Below are positions 7,847 to 17,900 of a stretch of 35,358 nucleotides of DNA, piece after piece. The position numbers and the translations under genes were made by a program. Origin of the DNA: Woeseiaceae bacterium (GTDB lineage: Bacteria; Pseudomonadota; Gammaproteobacteria; Steroidobacterales; Woeseiaceae); assembly GCA_013043165.1 (NCBI GenBank), contig JABDOQ010000065.1:1-35358 (forward strand), read 5' to 3'. The notes under the pieces were generated by a model that worked only from the letters and a program-made list of their open reading frames with translations, ran no database searches and was not told where the DNA came from. Position 1 is the first letter of the stretch, and each line of letters opens with the position of its first letter.

Positions 7847-9004
7847 ATGTTTGAATTCGATTTTGGTCACGGTGAAGATCTGGACCTGCTGCGCGAAACT
7901 GTACGAAGTTTTGCGAACGATCATATTGCGCCACGTGCAGCAGAGATTGACGAGAAAAACGAATTTCCGCGGGATCTATGGCCTGAGCTCGGAGCGTTGG
8001 GGCTACTCGGCATAACGGTTGAGGAAGGCTATGGCGGTGCGGGGCTGGGCTACCTTGCGCACGTCATCGCGATGGAAGAAATCAGCAGGGCTTCGGCATC
8101 GGTCGGTTTGTCTTATGGTGCTCACTCCAACCTCTGCGTTAACCAGCTGCGACGATGGGGAAACGCGAAGCAGAAGGAGGCCTTTCTGCCCAAACTCGTA
8201 TCGGGCGAATACCTCGGAGCATTGGCCATGAGTGAGTCGGGCGCCGGATCCGACGTTATGAGCATGCGTACAACGGCGAAGCGTGACGGAGACAGCTATG
8301 TCCTCAACGGTTCCAAAATGTGGATCACAAACGCGCCGGGCGCGGACGTACTGATCGTCTACGCGAAAACCGAACCGGATGCGGGCAAGCGTGGCGTGAG
8401 CGCATTCCTCGTAGAACGGGGAACGGCCGGTCTGTCGACGCCGCAAAAGCTGGACAAGCTGGGGATGCGTGGTTCGGATACGAGCGAAGTTCTGTTTGAG
8501 AATTGCCGTATACCGGAAGCCAACCGGGTGGCAGAAGAAGGCAAAGGCGCAGCGATACTTATGAGTGGTCTCGACTATGAACGCGTAGTGCTTGCCGGCG
8601 GCTCGCTCGGTATTATGGCGGCGTGCATGGATCTCGTAATGCCGTATCTCCACGATCGCAAGCAGTTCGGCAAGGCGATTGGAAAATTTCAGCTGATGCA
8701 GGGCAAGGTCGCCGACATGTACACTGCGTTGAATGCCAGCCGCGCTTATGTCTATGCCGTGGCCGAGGCCTGCGATCGCGGCAGAGCTACCCGCTTTGAC
8801 GCCGCAGGCTGTATTCTCGTGGCTGCCGAGCGCGCAACCTGGATGGCCGGTGAGGCGATCCAGGCGCTGGGCGGCAACGGTTATATCAATGAGTACCCGG
8901 CGGGGCGTTTGTGGCGCGATGCCAAGCTGTATGAAATTGGCGCGGGAACCAGCGAAATTCGTCGCATGCTGATTGGCCGTGAGTTGTTTAATGCCACAAA
9001 GTAG
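7847..9004 (+). CDS. ivd: Isovaleryl-CoA dehydrogenase (acyl-CoA dehydrogenase family)
   Basis: The 385-residue flavoprotein has the full acyl-CoA dehydrogenase layout: an N-terminal helical domain, the FAD/substrate segment [13 protein letters not shown] and WITNAP, and the C-terminal helical domain with [13 protein letters not shown]. The catalytic base is at the isovaleryl/long-chain position, Glu245 in [12 protein letters not shown], while the alternative medium-chain position is Gly (IGAGTSE). This and the overall similarity support isovaleryl-CoA dehydrogenase, which converts isovaleryl-CoA to 3-methylcrotonyl-CoA in leucine breakdown. The next gene encodes the carboxyltransferase that acts on 3-methylcrotonyl-CoA, 18 bases downstream, which fits. 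An AAGGTG stretch precedes the ATG. Confidence 0.9.
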   Translation: MFEFDFGHGEDLDLLRETVRSFANDHIAPRAAEIDEKNEFPRDLWPELGALGLLGITVEEGYGGAGLGYLAHVIAMEEISRASASVGLSYGAHSNLCVNQLRRWGNAKQKEAFLPKLVSGEYLGALAMSESGAGSDVMSMRTTAKRDGDSYVLNGSKMWITNAPGADVLIVYAKTEPDAGKRGVSAFLVERGTAGLSTPQKLDKLGMRGSDTSEVLFENCRIPEANRVAEEGKGAAILMSGLDYERVVLAGGSLGIMAACMDLVMPYLHDRKQFGKAIGKFQLMQGKVADMYTALNASRAYVYAVAEACDRGRATRFDAAGCILVAAERATWMAGEAIQALGGNGYINEYPAGRLWRDAKLYEIGAGTSEIRRMLIGRELFNATK

Positions 9005-9022
9005 CACTGCGGACCCGAGTAC

Positions 9023-10633
9023 ATGCCAGTAATTCAGTCTAAAGTCGATCGTTCCTCGGACGACTTCAAGAAAAACGCCGAGGCGGCCATGGCTCTGGTC
9101 GACAAGCTGCGGGAAGTCGATGAATATGTGATGCAGGGCGGGACCGAGCGCTCTCGCGATCGGCACCTGGCGCGCGGCAAGTTGTTGCCGCGTGATCGCA
9201 TCCGCACTTTGCTCGACGAAGATTCCCAGTTCCTGGAGGTCGGCCGGCAGGCGGCCTGGCAGGTGTACAGCGATGACGTACCTTCGGCCGGCATCGTCGC
9301 AGGTATCGGGCGAATCCACGGAATTGCCTGCATGGTCGTTGCCAATGACGCGACGGTCAAAGGTGGTACTTACTATCCGCTGACCGTCAAGAAGCACCTG
9401 CGCGCTCAGGAAATCGCGGAACAGAACCACCTGCCTTGTATTTACCTCGTTGATTCGGGAGGCGCCTTCCTGCCGCGACAGGACGAGGTCTTCCCCGATC
9501 GTGATCATTTCGGCCGCATTTTTTTCAACCAGGCGCGGCTGTCGGCAAAAGGAATTCCGCAGATAGCCGTGGTCATGGGTTCGTGCACGGCGGGCGGTGC
9601 TTACGTGCCGGCCATGTGCGATGAGTCGATCATCGTGCGTAACCAGGGGACGATATTTCTTGGCGGGCCGCCGCTCGTCAAAGCCGCAACCGGTGAAGTT
9701 GTCGACGCCGAAACCCTCGGTGGAGGCAGTGTGCACTCGCGAATTTCCGGGGTGACCGATCACCTGGCCGACGATGACGGCCACGCGCTGAAAATCGCGC
9801 GTAATATCGTCGCGAACCTGAACTGGAAGCGCCACATCCCTGTTGCGAAACGCAAGCCAGTAGAGCCCATTTACCCGGCTGACGACGTTTACGGCATCGT
9901 GTCGCGCGAGTATCGATTTCCCTACGATATTCGCGAGGTTATCGCACGCGTCGTCGATGGATCGGAATTCCAGGAGTTCAAGAAGCTATACGGCGCTACC
10001 TTGGTCTGCGGCTTCTCACACATCGAAGGCTTTCCTGTAGGCATCGTCGCGAACAATGGAATCCTTTTTCCCGAATCTGCGCAGAAAGGCGCGCATTTTA
10101 TTCAGCTATGTAACCGCCGCGGCGTTCCGCTGGTTTTCCTGCAGAACATTACCGGCTTCATGGTGGGCAAGCGCGTGGAACACGCCGGTATTGCCAAAGA
10201 CGGGGCGAAGATGGTCAACGCCGTTGCGACGGCAACCGTGCCGAAATTCACGGTCGTGATCGGCGGCTCGTTCGGCGCCGGTAACTACGCCATGTGCGGC
10301 CGTGCTTACAGCCCCCGCCTGATGTGGATGTGGCCAAACGCCCGCATCTCCGTCATGGGTGGCGAACAGGCCTCGCTGGTTCTTTCGACCGTCAAGAATG
10401 AAGGACTGGAGGCACGCGGTGAAACCTGGTCTGACCAGGACAAGGCCGAATATGAGGAGATGATTCGCCAGCAGTACGAAACTCAGGGGAGTCCTTTCTA
10501 CGCGAGTGCTCGCCTCTGGGATGACGGCGTCATCGATCCGGTGGATACACGTTCGGTCCTCGCGCAGGCGCTGTCGGCCGCCATGAATCGCCCGCATGAC
10601 GAGGAGAAGCCGTTCGGTATTTTCCGCATGTAG
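9023..10633 (+). CDS. mccB: Methylcrotonyl-CoA carboxylase carboxyltransferase (beta) subunit
   Basis: The 536-residue protein is a biotin-dependent carboxyltransferase of the MCC-beta type. It shows the two crotonase-like halves, with [26 protein letters not shown], a [13 protein letters not shown] oxyanion segment, [14 protein letters not shown], and a C-terminal half with NITGFMVG and [16 protein letters not shown]. It transfers the carboxyl group from biotin to 3-methylcrotonyl-CoA in leucine degradation. It follows ivd, as in liu operons. In those operons the biotin carboxylase subunit (mccA/liuD) and methylglutaconyl-CoA hydratase are usually close by; here the next gene is an APH-like kinase, and no biotin carboxylase or biotin-carrier domain occurs in the window. 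The partner must be encoded elsewhere. Confidence 0.93.
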   Translation: MPVIQSKVDRSSDDFKKNAEAAMALVDKLREVDEYVMQGGTERSRDRHLARGKLLPRDRIRTLLDEDSQFLEVGRQAAWQVYSDDVPSAGIVAGIGRIHGIACMVVANDATVKGGTYYPLTVKKHLRAQEIAEQNHLPCIYLVDSGGAFLPRQDEVFPDRDHFGRIFFNQARLSAKGIPQIAVVMGSCTAGGAYVPAMCDESIIVRNQGTIFLGGPPLVKAATGEVVDAETLGGGSVHSRISGVTDHLADDDGHALKIARNIVANLNWKRHIPVAKRKPVEPIYPADDVYGIVSREYRFPYDIREVIARVVDGSEFQEFKKLYGATLVCGFSHIEGFPVGIVANNGILFPESAQKGAHFIQLCNRRGVPLVFLQNITGFMVGKRVEHAGIAKDGAKMVNAVATATVPKFTVVIGGSFGAGNYAMCGRAYSPRLMWMWPNARISVMGGEQASLVLSTVKNEGLEARGETWSDQDKAEYEEMIRQQYETQGSPFYASARLWDDGVIDPVDTRSVLAQALSAAMNRPHDEEKPFGIFRM

Positions 10634-10664
10634 CTGTACACTGCGATCGCATGGGTACAGGAAC

Positions 10665-11729
10665 ATGAGCCGGCGGTCTGAACAAAACACGGGTACGCGC
10701 GACGTACGTCGGGCGCATCGTTTCGATGAGCAACGACTTCTCGATTACCTGTCGGCGCGCGTCGAAAGCTTTCGCGGTCCATTGGAAATCCGTCAGTTCA
10801 AAGGTGGGCAGTCCAACCCCACCTACTTGCTCGACGCCGCGTCGGGCCGCTACGTATTGCGGCGTAAGCCGCCCGGCAAATTACTCAAGTCCGCACATGC
10901 CGTGGAACGAGAGTTTCGCGTCATCAGCGCATTGCATGCGACCGGCTTTCCGGTTCCGAGGCCCGTGGTTTTATGCGAGGACGATGAGGTTATCGGTACA
11001 ACGTTTTTTATCATGGAATTCGTCGAAGGGCGTATTTTCTGGGATCTCGACCTGCCGGGTCTCGAACCGGCGGAGCGCACCGCGATCTATGACAACGTAA
11101 ACGAGACTATTGCTGCATTGCACAATCATGATTACCTCGCGCTCGGTCTGCAGGACTACGGTAAACCGGGAAATTATTTTGCGCGCCAGATTTCACGCTG
11201 GTCCGGGCAATATCGCGCGTCGGAGACGGCTACCGTCAATGCGATGAATGAACTCATCGAATGGTTGCCGGAAAATATCCCGGAAGACGATTCGGCAAGC
11301 ATTGTTCACGGCGATTTTCGTCTGGACAATATGATTGTGCATGCGACTGAGCCACGGGTGATCGCTGTACTTGATTGGGAGCTGTCGACGATTGGCCATC
11401 CGCTGGCTGATTTCACCTATCACCTTATGACATGGCAAATGCCGGAAATTGGTATCGGCTCAATAGGTCTGGCCGGCAAGCCATTGGTCGAACTCGGCAT
11501 CCCCGACGAGGAAGCCTATATTGAAGCCTATTGTCGCCGCACCGGCCGCACGGGAATTGCGAATCGAAACTTCTACTCGGCGTTCAATTTCTTCCGACTT
11601 GCCGCTATTCTTCAGGGCATCGCAGGGCGGGTCAGGGACGGGACTGCGGCAAGCGCTCACGCTGCGCAGGCCGTCAACGCGGTTGTGCCGCTTGCCAGCA
11701 TGGGTTGGGAATATGCAAAACAGGGATGA
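10665..11729 (+). CDS. APH-fold phosphotransferase (ACAD10/11- and LvaA-like)
   Basis: This 354-residue protein has the aminoglycoside-phosphotransferase/choline-kinase fold. It has a nucleotide loop (GGQSNPTYLLD), the catalytic loop VHGDFRLDNMI with Asp217 and Asn222, and the metal aspartate in VLDWELSTIGHPLADF (Asp237). The last motif is typical of the acyl-CoA-linked branch related to the kinase domain of ACAD10/ACAD11 and to LvaA, which phosphorylate 4-hydroxyacyl-CoAs. It lies between mccB and a MaoC hydratase and so probably acts on an acyl-CoA rather than an antibiotic. The ATG at 10665 has AGGA at 10659-10662; a longer frame would overlap mccB. The substrate is inferred from family and context only. 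Confidence 0.82.
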   Translation: MSRRSEQNTGTRDVRRAHRFDEQRLLDYLSARVESFRGPLEIRQFKGGQSNPTYLLDAASGRYVLRRKPPGKLLKSAHAVEREFRVISALHATGFPVPRPVVLCEDDEVIGTTFFIMEFVEGRIFWDLDLPGLEPAERTAIYDNVNETIAALHNHDYLALGLQDYGKPGNYFARQISRWSGQYRASETATVNAMNELIEWLPENIPEDDSASIVHGDFRLDNMIVHATEPRVIAVLDWELSTIGHPLADFTYHLMTWQMPEIGIGSIGLAGKPLVELGIPDEEAYIEAYCRRTGRTGIANRNFYSAFNFFRLAAILQGIAGRVRDGTAASAHAAQAVNAVVPLASMGWEYAKQG

Positions 11730-11762
11730 TCAGCGGCCAGCTCGTGGCCAAATGGCAAGACA

Positions 11763-12620
11763 ATGGCAATGAACTACGACGCACTCATGTCGAAGTCCGT
11801 CTACGACATACCCTTCAGCTATAGCGACACGGAGAGCATTCTCTATGCGCTCAGCATTGGCATGGGCACGGATCCGACGAACGCGAAAGAGCTGCCCTAT
11901 GTCTATGAGCAGGGTGGAGCCCTACAGACTGTGCCAACGCTGTCTACGGTATTGGTGCCGGACATGTTTCCTCCTGATCTGGGCTGGGACTATAGCCAGG
12001 TGTTGCATGCGGAACAGCGTATGCAGTTGTACAGGCCGCTGCCGCCTGCTGCTGACTTGCTGATCGACAGGAAAGTCGTCGACGCGTTCGACCGCGGGCC
12101 AAACCGAGGTGCGTTGATTCTGCTCGAAGCAGAGGGCCGGTTGGCGAGCGACGATACCGTGTTGTTCACGCTGGGCTGCACAATTATGGCGCGCGGCGAT
12201 GGCGGTTTCGGTGGTCCGTCAGGCAAAGGGCCGATGCCACATCGTGCCCCAAAGCGCGAGCCCGACTTGAGCTGCGACATAGCGACGCGAAACAATCAGG
12301 CCTTACTGTACCGTTTGACGGGCGACCGGAATCCGCTGCATGCCGATCCGGCAGCGGCGAACCGGGTTGGCTTTGAACGGCCAATACTGCATGGACTCTG
12401 TACCTTTGGCGTTGCCTGCAACGCAGTGTTGAAGACCATATGCGACTATGATTACACGCTCATAGAAGGCTTCGACGCCCGTTTTTCGGCGCCGGTACTG
12501 CCCGGTGAGACGATCACCACGGACATGTGGCAGGATGGCAATATCGTCTCGTTTCGCTGTTCCGTGAAGGAGCGTGACATCGTTGTATTGCGCAATGGCA
12601 AGTGCACGCTGGCAGCGTGA
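11763..12620 (+). CDS. MaoC-family (R)-specific enoyl-CoA hydratase
   Basis: The 285-residue protein has a double hot-dog layout as in hydratase 2 enzymes: an N-terminal half without catalytic residues and a C-terminal MaoC domain with YRLTGDRNPLHADP. In that motif Asp188 and His193 form the catalytic dyad, followed by GFERPILHGLCTFG. Relatives hydrate trans-2-enoyl-CoA to (R)-3-hydroxyacyl-CoA; the closest described types are peroxisomal hydratase 2 and the steroid side-chain hydratases. It follows the APH-like kinase by 33 bases and precedes a crotonase by 16 bases, so all belong to one acyl-CoA operon. Its stereospecificity differs from FadB-type hydratases, so it may serve a separate substrate. 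Confidence 0.85.
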   Translation: MAMNYDALMSKSVYDIPFSYSDTESILYALSIGMGTDPTNAKELPYVYEQGGALQTVPTLSTVLVPDMFPPDLGWDYSQVLHAEQRMQLYRPLPPAADLLIDRKVVDAFDRGPNRGALILLEAEGRLASDDTVLFTLGCTIMARGDGGFGGPSGKGPMPHRAPKREPDLSCDIATRNNQALLYRLTGDRNPLHADPAAANRVGFERPILHGLCTFGVACNAVLKTICDYDYTLIEGFDARFSAPVLPGETITTDMWQDGNIVSFRCSVKERDIVVLRNGKCTLAA

Positions 12621-12636
12621 CGCATGGAGAATTGAA

Positions 12637-13428
12637 TTGAGTGACCGAGTCAGTATCAGTATGGAGGGGCATGTCGCTACGGTAATGCTGAATCGCCCCG
12701 AAAAATACAATGCGCTGGACATGCGGATGTTCGACGCGCTCGGCGAGGCGGCCGACAGCCTCGCCAAAGAATCCGCACTGCGCGCCGTCGTTCTGCATGG
12801 CGCCGGAGAAAATTTCTGTGCGGGCATCGATGTCGATACGTTTACCGATCCCAAGGTGCGCATCGACAAGGCCCTGATGGAGCCCGTTGCAGCATCAAAT
12901 GGCAACCTTTTTCAGCGCGCGGCCTATGCCTGGCGCGAACTTCCGGTGCCGGTTATCTGTGCAGTGCACGGCATTACGTTCGGCGGCGGGCTGCAGATCG
13001 CGCTCGGTGCGGACCTGCGATACGCTGCCGCCGATACCCGTTTCTCGATCATGGAGACCAAGTGGGGACTGATTCCGGACATGGCGATCAGTACGACACT
13101 GCGTGATGTAGTGCCGCCCGATCGGCTCAAGGAACTTGCCTGGTCCGCGCGGATTTTTGATGCTGCGGAGGCTGTGCGACTCGGTATCATCACGAGTATC
13201 CATGACGACCCGCTGGTCGCAGCCCGGGCGTTCGCAGAGGAGTGCGCTGCCCGGTCACCCGACGCGATCCGGGGAATCAAAAAGCTGGTCAACGAATCCT
13301 GGCATTTGGGGGAGGCAGAGTCCCTCGCACTGGAAGCGAAGCTTCAGCTTGGGATCATGGGGTCTGCCAATCAGGTCGAGGCGGTAAACGCGAACCTGGA
13401 AAAGCGACCACCGAAGTTCAGGGATTGA
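12637..13428 (+). CDS. Crotonase-family enoyl-CoA hydratase/isomerase with one catalytic Glu replaced
   Basis: The 263-residue crotonase starts best at TTG 12637, with GGAGA (12625-12629) seven bases upstream, giving the usual N-terminus (SDRVSISMEGHVATV). The CoA-binding and oxyanion features are present (NRPEKYNALD, ENFCAGIDV, HGITFGGG). Compared with rat hydratase, the first catalytic glutamate is replaced by Gln120 (GGGLQIA), while the second is kept as Glu140 (IMETKWG); Asp148 follows in LIPDMA. A single-glutamate site is typical of enoyl-CoA isomerases rather than hydratases, so isomerisation is as likely as hydration. It ends the acyl-CoA operon begun by ivd. It could still be the methylglutaconyl-CoA step, but the missing Glu argues against that. 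Confidence 0.83.
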   Translation: MSDRVSISMEGHVATVMLNRPEKYNALDMRMFDALGEAADSLAKESALRAVVLHGAGENFCAGIDVDTFTDPKVRIDKALMEPVAASNGNLFQRAAYAWRELPVPVICAVHGITFGGGLQIALGADLRYAAADTRFSIMETKWGLIPDMAISTTLRDVVPPDRLKELAWSARIFDAAEAVRLGIITSIHDDPLVAARAFAEECAARSPDAIRGIKKLVNESWHLGEAESLALEAKLQLGIMGSANQVEAVNANLEKRPPKFRD

Positions 13429-13486
13429 GCGGAACTTTGAGTGCATGAACCGACTCAAAGTTACTGTTCATTTTTACGGGGGCCTG

Positions 13487-14209
13487 ATGGCTGGCATCTC
13501 GAGCAAATTTGCAACGGGAGTTTTGTTAGCGTCGATTGCGCTGATGACTGCTCCTGTGGAGGCACAGCGGTCACACGGCCTGTCGCCAGATCTTCCCGAT
13601 TCGCGAACGCTCAGGGTACAACGCAAGGTTGACGAACTTTACGAACGCGGGGAATTTGATCGCGCCTACTTCATCTACCGCAATGAGCTGGTCCCGATTG
13701 GCGACAAATACGCACAATACATGGTCGGCTATATGCACCTGGTAGGGAGGGGAACCGATGAGGATCGTGTCGCAGCGTCCGCGTGGTATCGGCTTGCGGC
13801 CGAGCGAGGAACGCCCGAGTTCGTCGCGGTGCGAAACCAGCTGATGCATGATTTGAATGCCGACGAGCGGCGTCGCTCAGATGATTATTATCTTGGCTTG
13901 CGGCGTCAATTCAGCGACCTGGTCGTCTTGCTCGAGGTTATAAAGCGCAAGCATCGCGAGCTGCAACCTTCGACCGGGTCTCGTCTTGCGAGGTCCAGCA
14001 GCCCGATCACCGTGATCGATCCGAAGTCGGCGAATCACCCTCAGTCCGGAGCGGTCTATTACGGTCGAATTGAGAGGGAGATGGAGCGAAAACTGCTCAT
14101 GCTCGCAGAGATTGGCGATTTTCCGGACCTTGAAACGGATCCGGCCCGAGTCAATATCAGAGACGTCGAACGCCTGGTCAACGAGCGAATCGGGTCTATT
14201 CCGGACTAG
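13487..14209 (+). CDS. Secreted Sel1-like repeat protein
   Basis: From the ATG at 13487 the protein opens with a clean signal peptide (MAGISSKFATGVLLASIALM, then TAPVEA, cleavage before QRSHG). The ATG at 13445 would place 14 more residues ahead of it and seems less likely. The mature part has a helical Sel1/TPR-like repeat (AQYMVGYMHLVGRGTDEDRV, then AASAWYRLAAERG) and a charged C-terminal half. Sel1 repeats mediate protein-protein contacts, often in envelope or stress assemblies; no catalytic motif is visible. It is probably periplasmic. It follows the crotonase gene closely, but its link to acyl-CoA metabolism is unclear. Its stop overlaps the stop of the convergent TetR gene (CTAG, 14206-14209). 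Confidence 0.72.
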   Translation: MAGISSKFATGVLLASIALMTAPVEAQRSHGLSPDLPDSRTLRVQRKVDELYERGEFDRAYFIYRNELVPIGDKYAQYMVGYMHLVGRGTDEDRVAASAWYRLAAERGTPEFVAVRNQLMHDLNADERRRSDDYYLGLRRQFSDLVVLLEVIKRKHRELQPSTGSRLARSSSPITVIDPKSANHPQSGAVYYGRIEREMERKLLMLAEIGDFPDLETDPARVNIRDVERLVNERIGSIPD

Positions 14210-14802
14210 CTGGTTTCAAGCCGCAGGCCTTTCGTGAGTATGGCCGGGAATTTCGCGGCTATCGTATTGCCCATCTCCGAGTCACCGTGATACCACTTCG
14301 GAATCCAGTTGATGGATCCCATGATCGCGTTGCCGGTCATGCGAACATCGCAGGGTGAGATGCTGCCGTCTTCGATGCCTGCCTCGAGAATTTCTTCGAA
14401 CCGGGCGCTGTGTTGTCGTGACAGTTCCAGTACCTCGTCCCTGTGTATCGGTATTAGCGAGGGAATCTCACTCATTATTGCTATGGGACCGCGGTCACCG
14501 ACCATGATCTCGATGTGATATCGCAGGTACCGCCGTACGGTGTCGAAGCCATCCAGCCCTTCGCTCACGGCTCGCGCCATGGCCTCTCGACCGACAGCGG
14601 CCGCGCGCACGTAGCAGAGGTAGACGAGTTCTTCCTTGTTGCGGACGTAGTAGTAGAGGGCAGCGTCGGTCAGCCCGAGAATAGCCGCGACGTCCTTCAG
14701 CGATGAGCCGCTATAGCCTTTTTCGTTAAAGCACCTCGCGGCGGCCCGCAGCATACGGTCTTTTTGCAGTTCAAAACGGGTCTCTTCCGCCTTCTGGGCC
14801 AT
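14206..14802 (-). CDS. TetR family transcriptional regulator, divergent from icmF
   Basis: The 198-residue regulator has an N-terminal TetR helix-turn-helix (about 14-60: RMLRAAARCFNEKGYSGSSL, KDVAAILGLTDAALYYYVRNKEEL) and a helical ligand-binding domain. I chose the ATG at 14802, preceded by AAAGGA, over one nine codons upstream. TetR proteins of this type next to acyl-CoA genes commonly sense acyl-CoA esters. It is transcribed away from icmF across a 174-base spacer that contains a near-perfect 20-bp palindrome over two facing promoters, so autoregulation and control of icmF are the natural inference. Confidence 0.87.
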   Translation of the reverse strand: MAQKAEETRFELQKDRMLRAAARCFNEKGYSGSSLKDVAAILGLTDAALYYYVRNKEELVYLCYVRAAAVGREAMARAVSEGLDGFDTVRRYLRYHIEIMVGDRGPIAIMSEIPSLIPIHRDEVLELSRQHSARFEEILEAGIEDGSISPCDVRMTGNAIMGSINWIPKWYHGDSEMGNTIAAKFPAILTKGLRLETS

Positions 14803-14844
14803 GATTTTCCTTTGCCGGATGGCTGTCACTTGCGTGTCACTGGC

Positions 14845-14896
14845 TTGAGTTTTGCGCCAATCTGGACTATTTTAATCTAGATTAGAATTTTTTCAA
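14845..14896. promoter_or_regulatory. Overlapping divergent promoters with shared palindromic operator
   Basis: On the plus strand TTGAGT (14845-14850) and TATTTT (14868-14873) are 17 bases apart and face icmF. On the minus strand TTGAAA (complement of 14896-14891) and AAAATA (complement of 14873-14868) are also 17 bases apart and face the TetR gene. The palindrome ATTTTAATCTAGATTAGAAT (14869-14888, one mismatched pair, core TAATCTAGATTA perfect) covers both -10 regions. The fit is good enough to propose that TetR binding blocks both promoters. Confidence 0.65.
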
Positions 14897-14976
14897 TAGC
14901 AAAACTTATTGATTATCAGGAACTTTCTGCCTTTTTGGTGGGCTGTTCTAGTGTGTTTCCGCGCTGGAGTTGCTGA

Positions 14977-17900
14977 ATGAGTACCGCCGCCACTGACGTG
15001 CCGGGCGCCGCCCGAAAACGCGAGTCTGCGCCTTTGCGCTTTGTAACGGCGGCCTCGCTTTTCGACGGTCATGACGCCGCCATAAACATCATGCGTCGCC
15101 TGATCCAGGCCCAGGGCGCCGAGGTCATACATCTCGGCCACAATCGCAGCGTCGACGATATTGTCCGCGCCGCGATCCAGGAAGACGCGGATGGCATTGC
15201 CATCAGTTCGTACCAGGGCGGTCATATCGAGTTCTTCCAGTACATGGTCGATCGCTTGCGCGAACTGGGCGCCGGTCACATCAAGGTATTCGGAGGCGGG
15301 GGCGGTACGATCACGCCAGACGAAATCAAACTGCTCATGGAATACGGCGTCGAGCGGATCTACCACCCGCACGACGGTATGGAGCTGGGTCTCGAGGCGA
15401 TGATCGCGGATCTGATCGAACGCACGGTCGCGTCGAGGCGGCCGACCATAGCACCGCCGAAACCGGAATCAGCTGTTGATATCGCCGCCACAATATCAGC
15501 GATCGAAGAACGCATTTTCGATGATGCCGAGCTCGCACGATTGCGCAAGGAGTGGCGGATGCAGGCCGGTCAGGTGCCCGTTATCGGCATCACGGGCACG
15601 GGCGGCGCAGGTAAGAGCAGCGTTACAGATGAAATACTGAACCGCTTCCTGTCGTGCTTCCCGGAAATGCGTATCGCCGTGCTCGCCGTAGACCCCACGC
15701 GCCGCCGTACGGGTGGTGCTTTGCTCGGCGATCGCATTCGTATGAATTCCCTGCGCTCGGAGCGTGTCTTCATGCGCTCGATTGCAACTCGTCGACAACA
15801 CCTGGCGACGAGCGAAATGCTTGGCGACCACATACTCTACCTGAAGTCGCTGGGCTTCGATCTCGTCATCGTAGAAACCGCTGGAATTGGCCAAAGCGAC
15901 AGCGAGATCGTCGACATGGTCGATTTCTCGGTATACGTCATGACAAGCGAGTACGGTGCCGCGAGCCAGCTCGAGAAGATCGACATGATCGACTTCGCGG
16001 ATCTGATCGTGCTCAACAAGTACGATAAACGAGGCGCCGAGGATGCGTTGCGTGATGTGCGCAAGCAATGGAAGCGTAACCATGTTGCATTTAGCATTGC
16101 GGACGATGACGTGCCGGTCTATCCGACGATCGCGAGCCAGTTTAATGATCCCGGTATCACCTGGATGTTCTCGGAACTGTGCCGCCGAAGCGCCGAAAAA
16201 GCAGGTCTGGATCCGGCAAAGTGGACGCCGGAGATCGACACATCCGTTCGGGAACCGCGTTCGACGGCGATGATTCCGGGCGCGCGAATTCGATATCTCG
16301 CCGAGATCGCCGAGCAGGGGCGCGCAATCAACGGTCGCGCCGATAGCCAGGCGGAAACCGCCAGCCGCGCACAGCACGTCTTCGAGTCGCTCAGGTTGCT
16401 GGAAGACCCGGAGTTACCGAACGAACTCGAGCCCTACAAAGCGCAAGCGCTGACAGGGGGCAATGACAGGAGTCTCACGTTGCTGCGGCAGCGTTACCAG
16501 GAAGCAATTGGCGACCTGACTGCGGAATCGCTCAAGCTCCTTCGGGAATGGCCGCAACGAAAAGCGGGCGTACAGTCCGAGACGCACAGTTACACGGTTC
16601 GCGGTCGCAAGATCACGGGCGAAAATTATCGCGAGAGCCTGAGCCACCAGAAGATCCCGAAAATTGCGGCACCCGAATTCTCGGACTGGGGTGAGCTCCT
16701 CAGGTACCTCTGCAAAGAGAATCTTCCGGGCGGCTACCCGTACACGGGCGGCGTGTATCCGTATCGGCGACTTGGCGAAGATCCTACTCGCATGTTTGCG
16801 GGCGAGGGGACGCCCGAGCGTACCAACCGACGGTTTCACTACCTGTCGCGCGGCCAGGATGCGGCGCGCCTGTCGACAGCGTTCGATTCGGTGACGCTCT
16901 ACGGCGAGGATCCGCATGAGCGGCCGGATATTTACGGCAAAGTCGGCAATTCCGGCGTGTCGATTGCCACGGTCGATGACATGAAGAAGCTGTATTCGGG
17001 ATTTGACCTGTGCGCACCGACCACTTCAGTGTCAATGACGATTAATGGGCCCGCGCCGATGATCCTGGCGTTTTTCATGAATACGGCGATCGACCAGCAG
17101 GTCGAAAAACACCTGCGTGAGGTCGGTGGCTGGGACGCGGCACAAAAGAAGATTGACAAATACTTCAAGAATAAGGAACGGCCGCGTTACCAGGGAGAAT
17201 TGCCGGAAGGTAATGACGGCCTGGGCCTTGGGTTACTCGGACTATCGGGCGAACGTGTCGTAGATGCAGAAACCTATGCGCGAATTCGCAAAGAGACAAT
17301 GGCGTCTGTACGAGGCACCGTGCAGGCGGACATACTCAAGGAGGACCAGGCACAGAACACCTGCATTTTCTCGACAGAGTTCGCAATGAAAATGATGGGT
17401 GACGTGCAGCAGTTCTTTATCGAGAACAACGTCCGTAATTACTACAGTATTTCGATCAGCGGCTATCACATTGCCGAAGCCGGTGCGAACCCGATCAGCC
17501 AGCTGGCCTTTACCTTGTCCAATGGTTTCACGATCGTTGAGTATTACCTGGCACGCGGCATGGACATTGACAAGTTCGCGCCTAACTTGAGTTTTTTCTT
17601 TTCTAACGGCATGGACCCCGAGTACTCGGTGATTGGCCGCGTTGCCCGCAGGATCTGGGCGCGCGCGATGAAAGAGCGCTACGGCGCCAGCGCCCGATCA
17701 CAGATGCTCAAGTATCACGTGCAGACTTCGGGGCGCAGCCTGCATGCGCAGGAAATCAGCTTTAATGACATTCGAACAACACTGCAGGCTCTATACGCCC
17801 TTTTTGACAACTGCAACAGCCTGCACACCAACGCGTTTGACGAAGCGATAACCACGCCAACCGAACATTCGGTACGTCGCGCCGTCGCGATCCAACTGAT

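Noticed and set aside
8003-9835. A 610-codon open frame on the minus strand
   Set aside because: It lies antisense to ivd and mccB, whose proteins are conserved and complete; its product is rich in His, Arg and Gln and matches no family I know. It is a by-product of codon bias.
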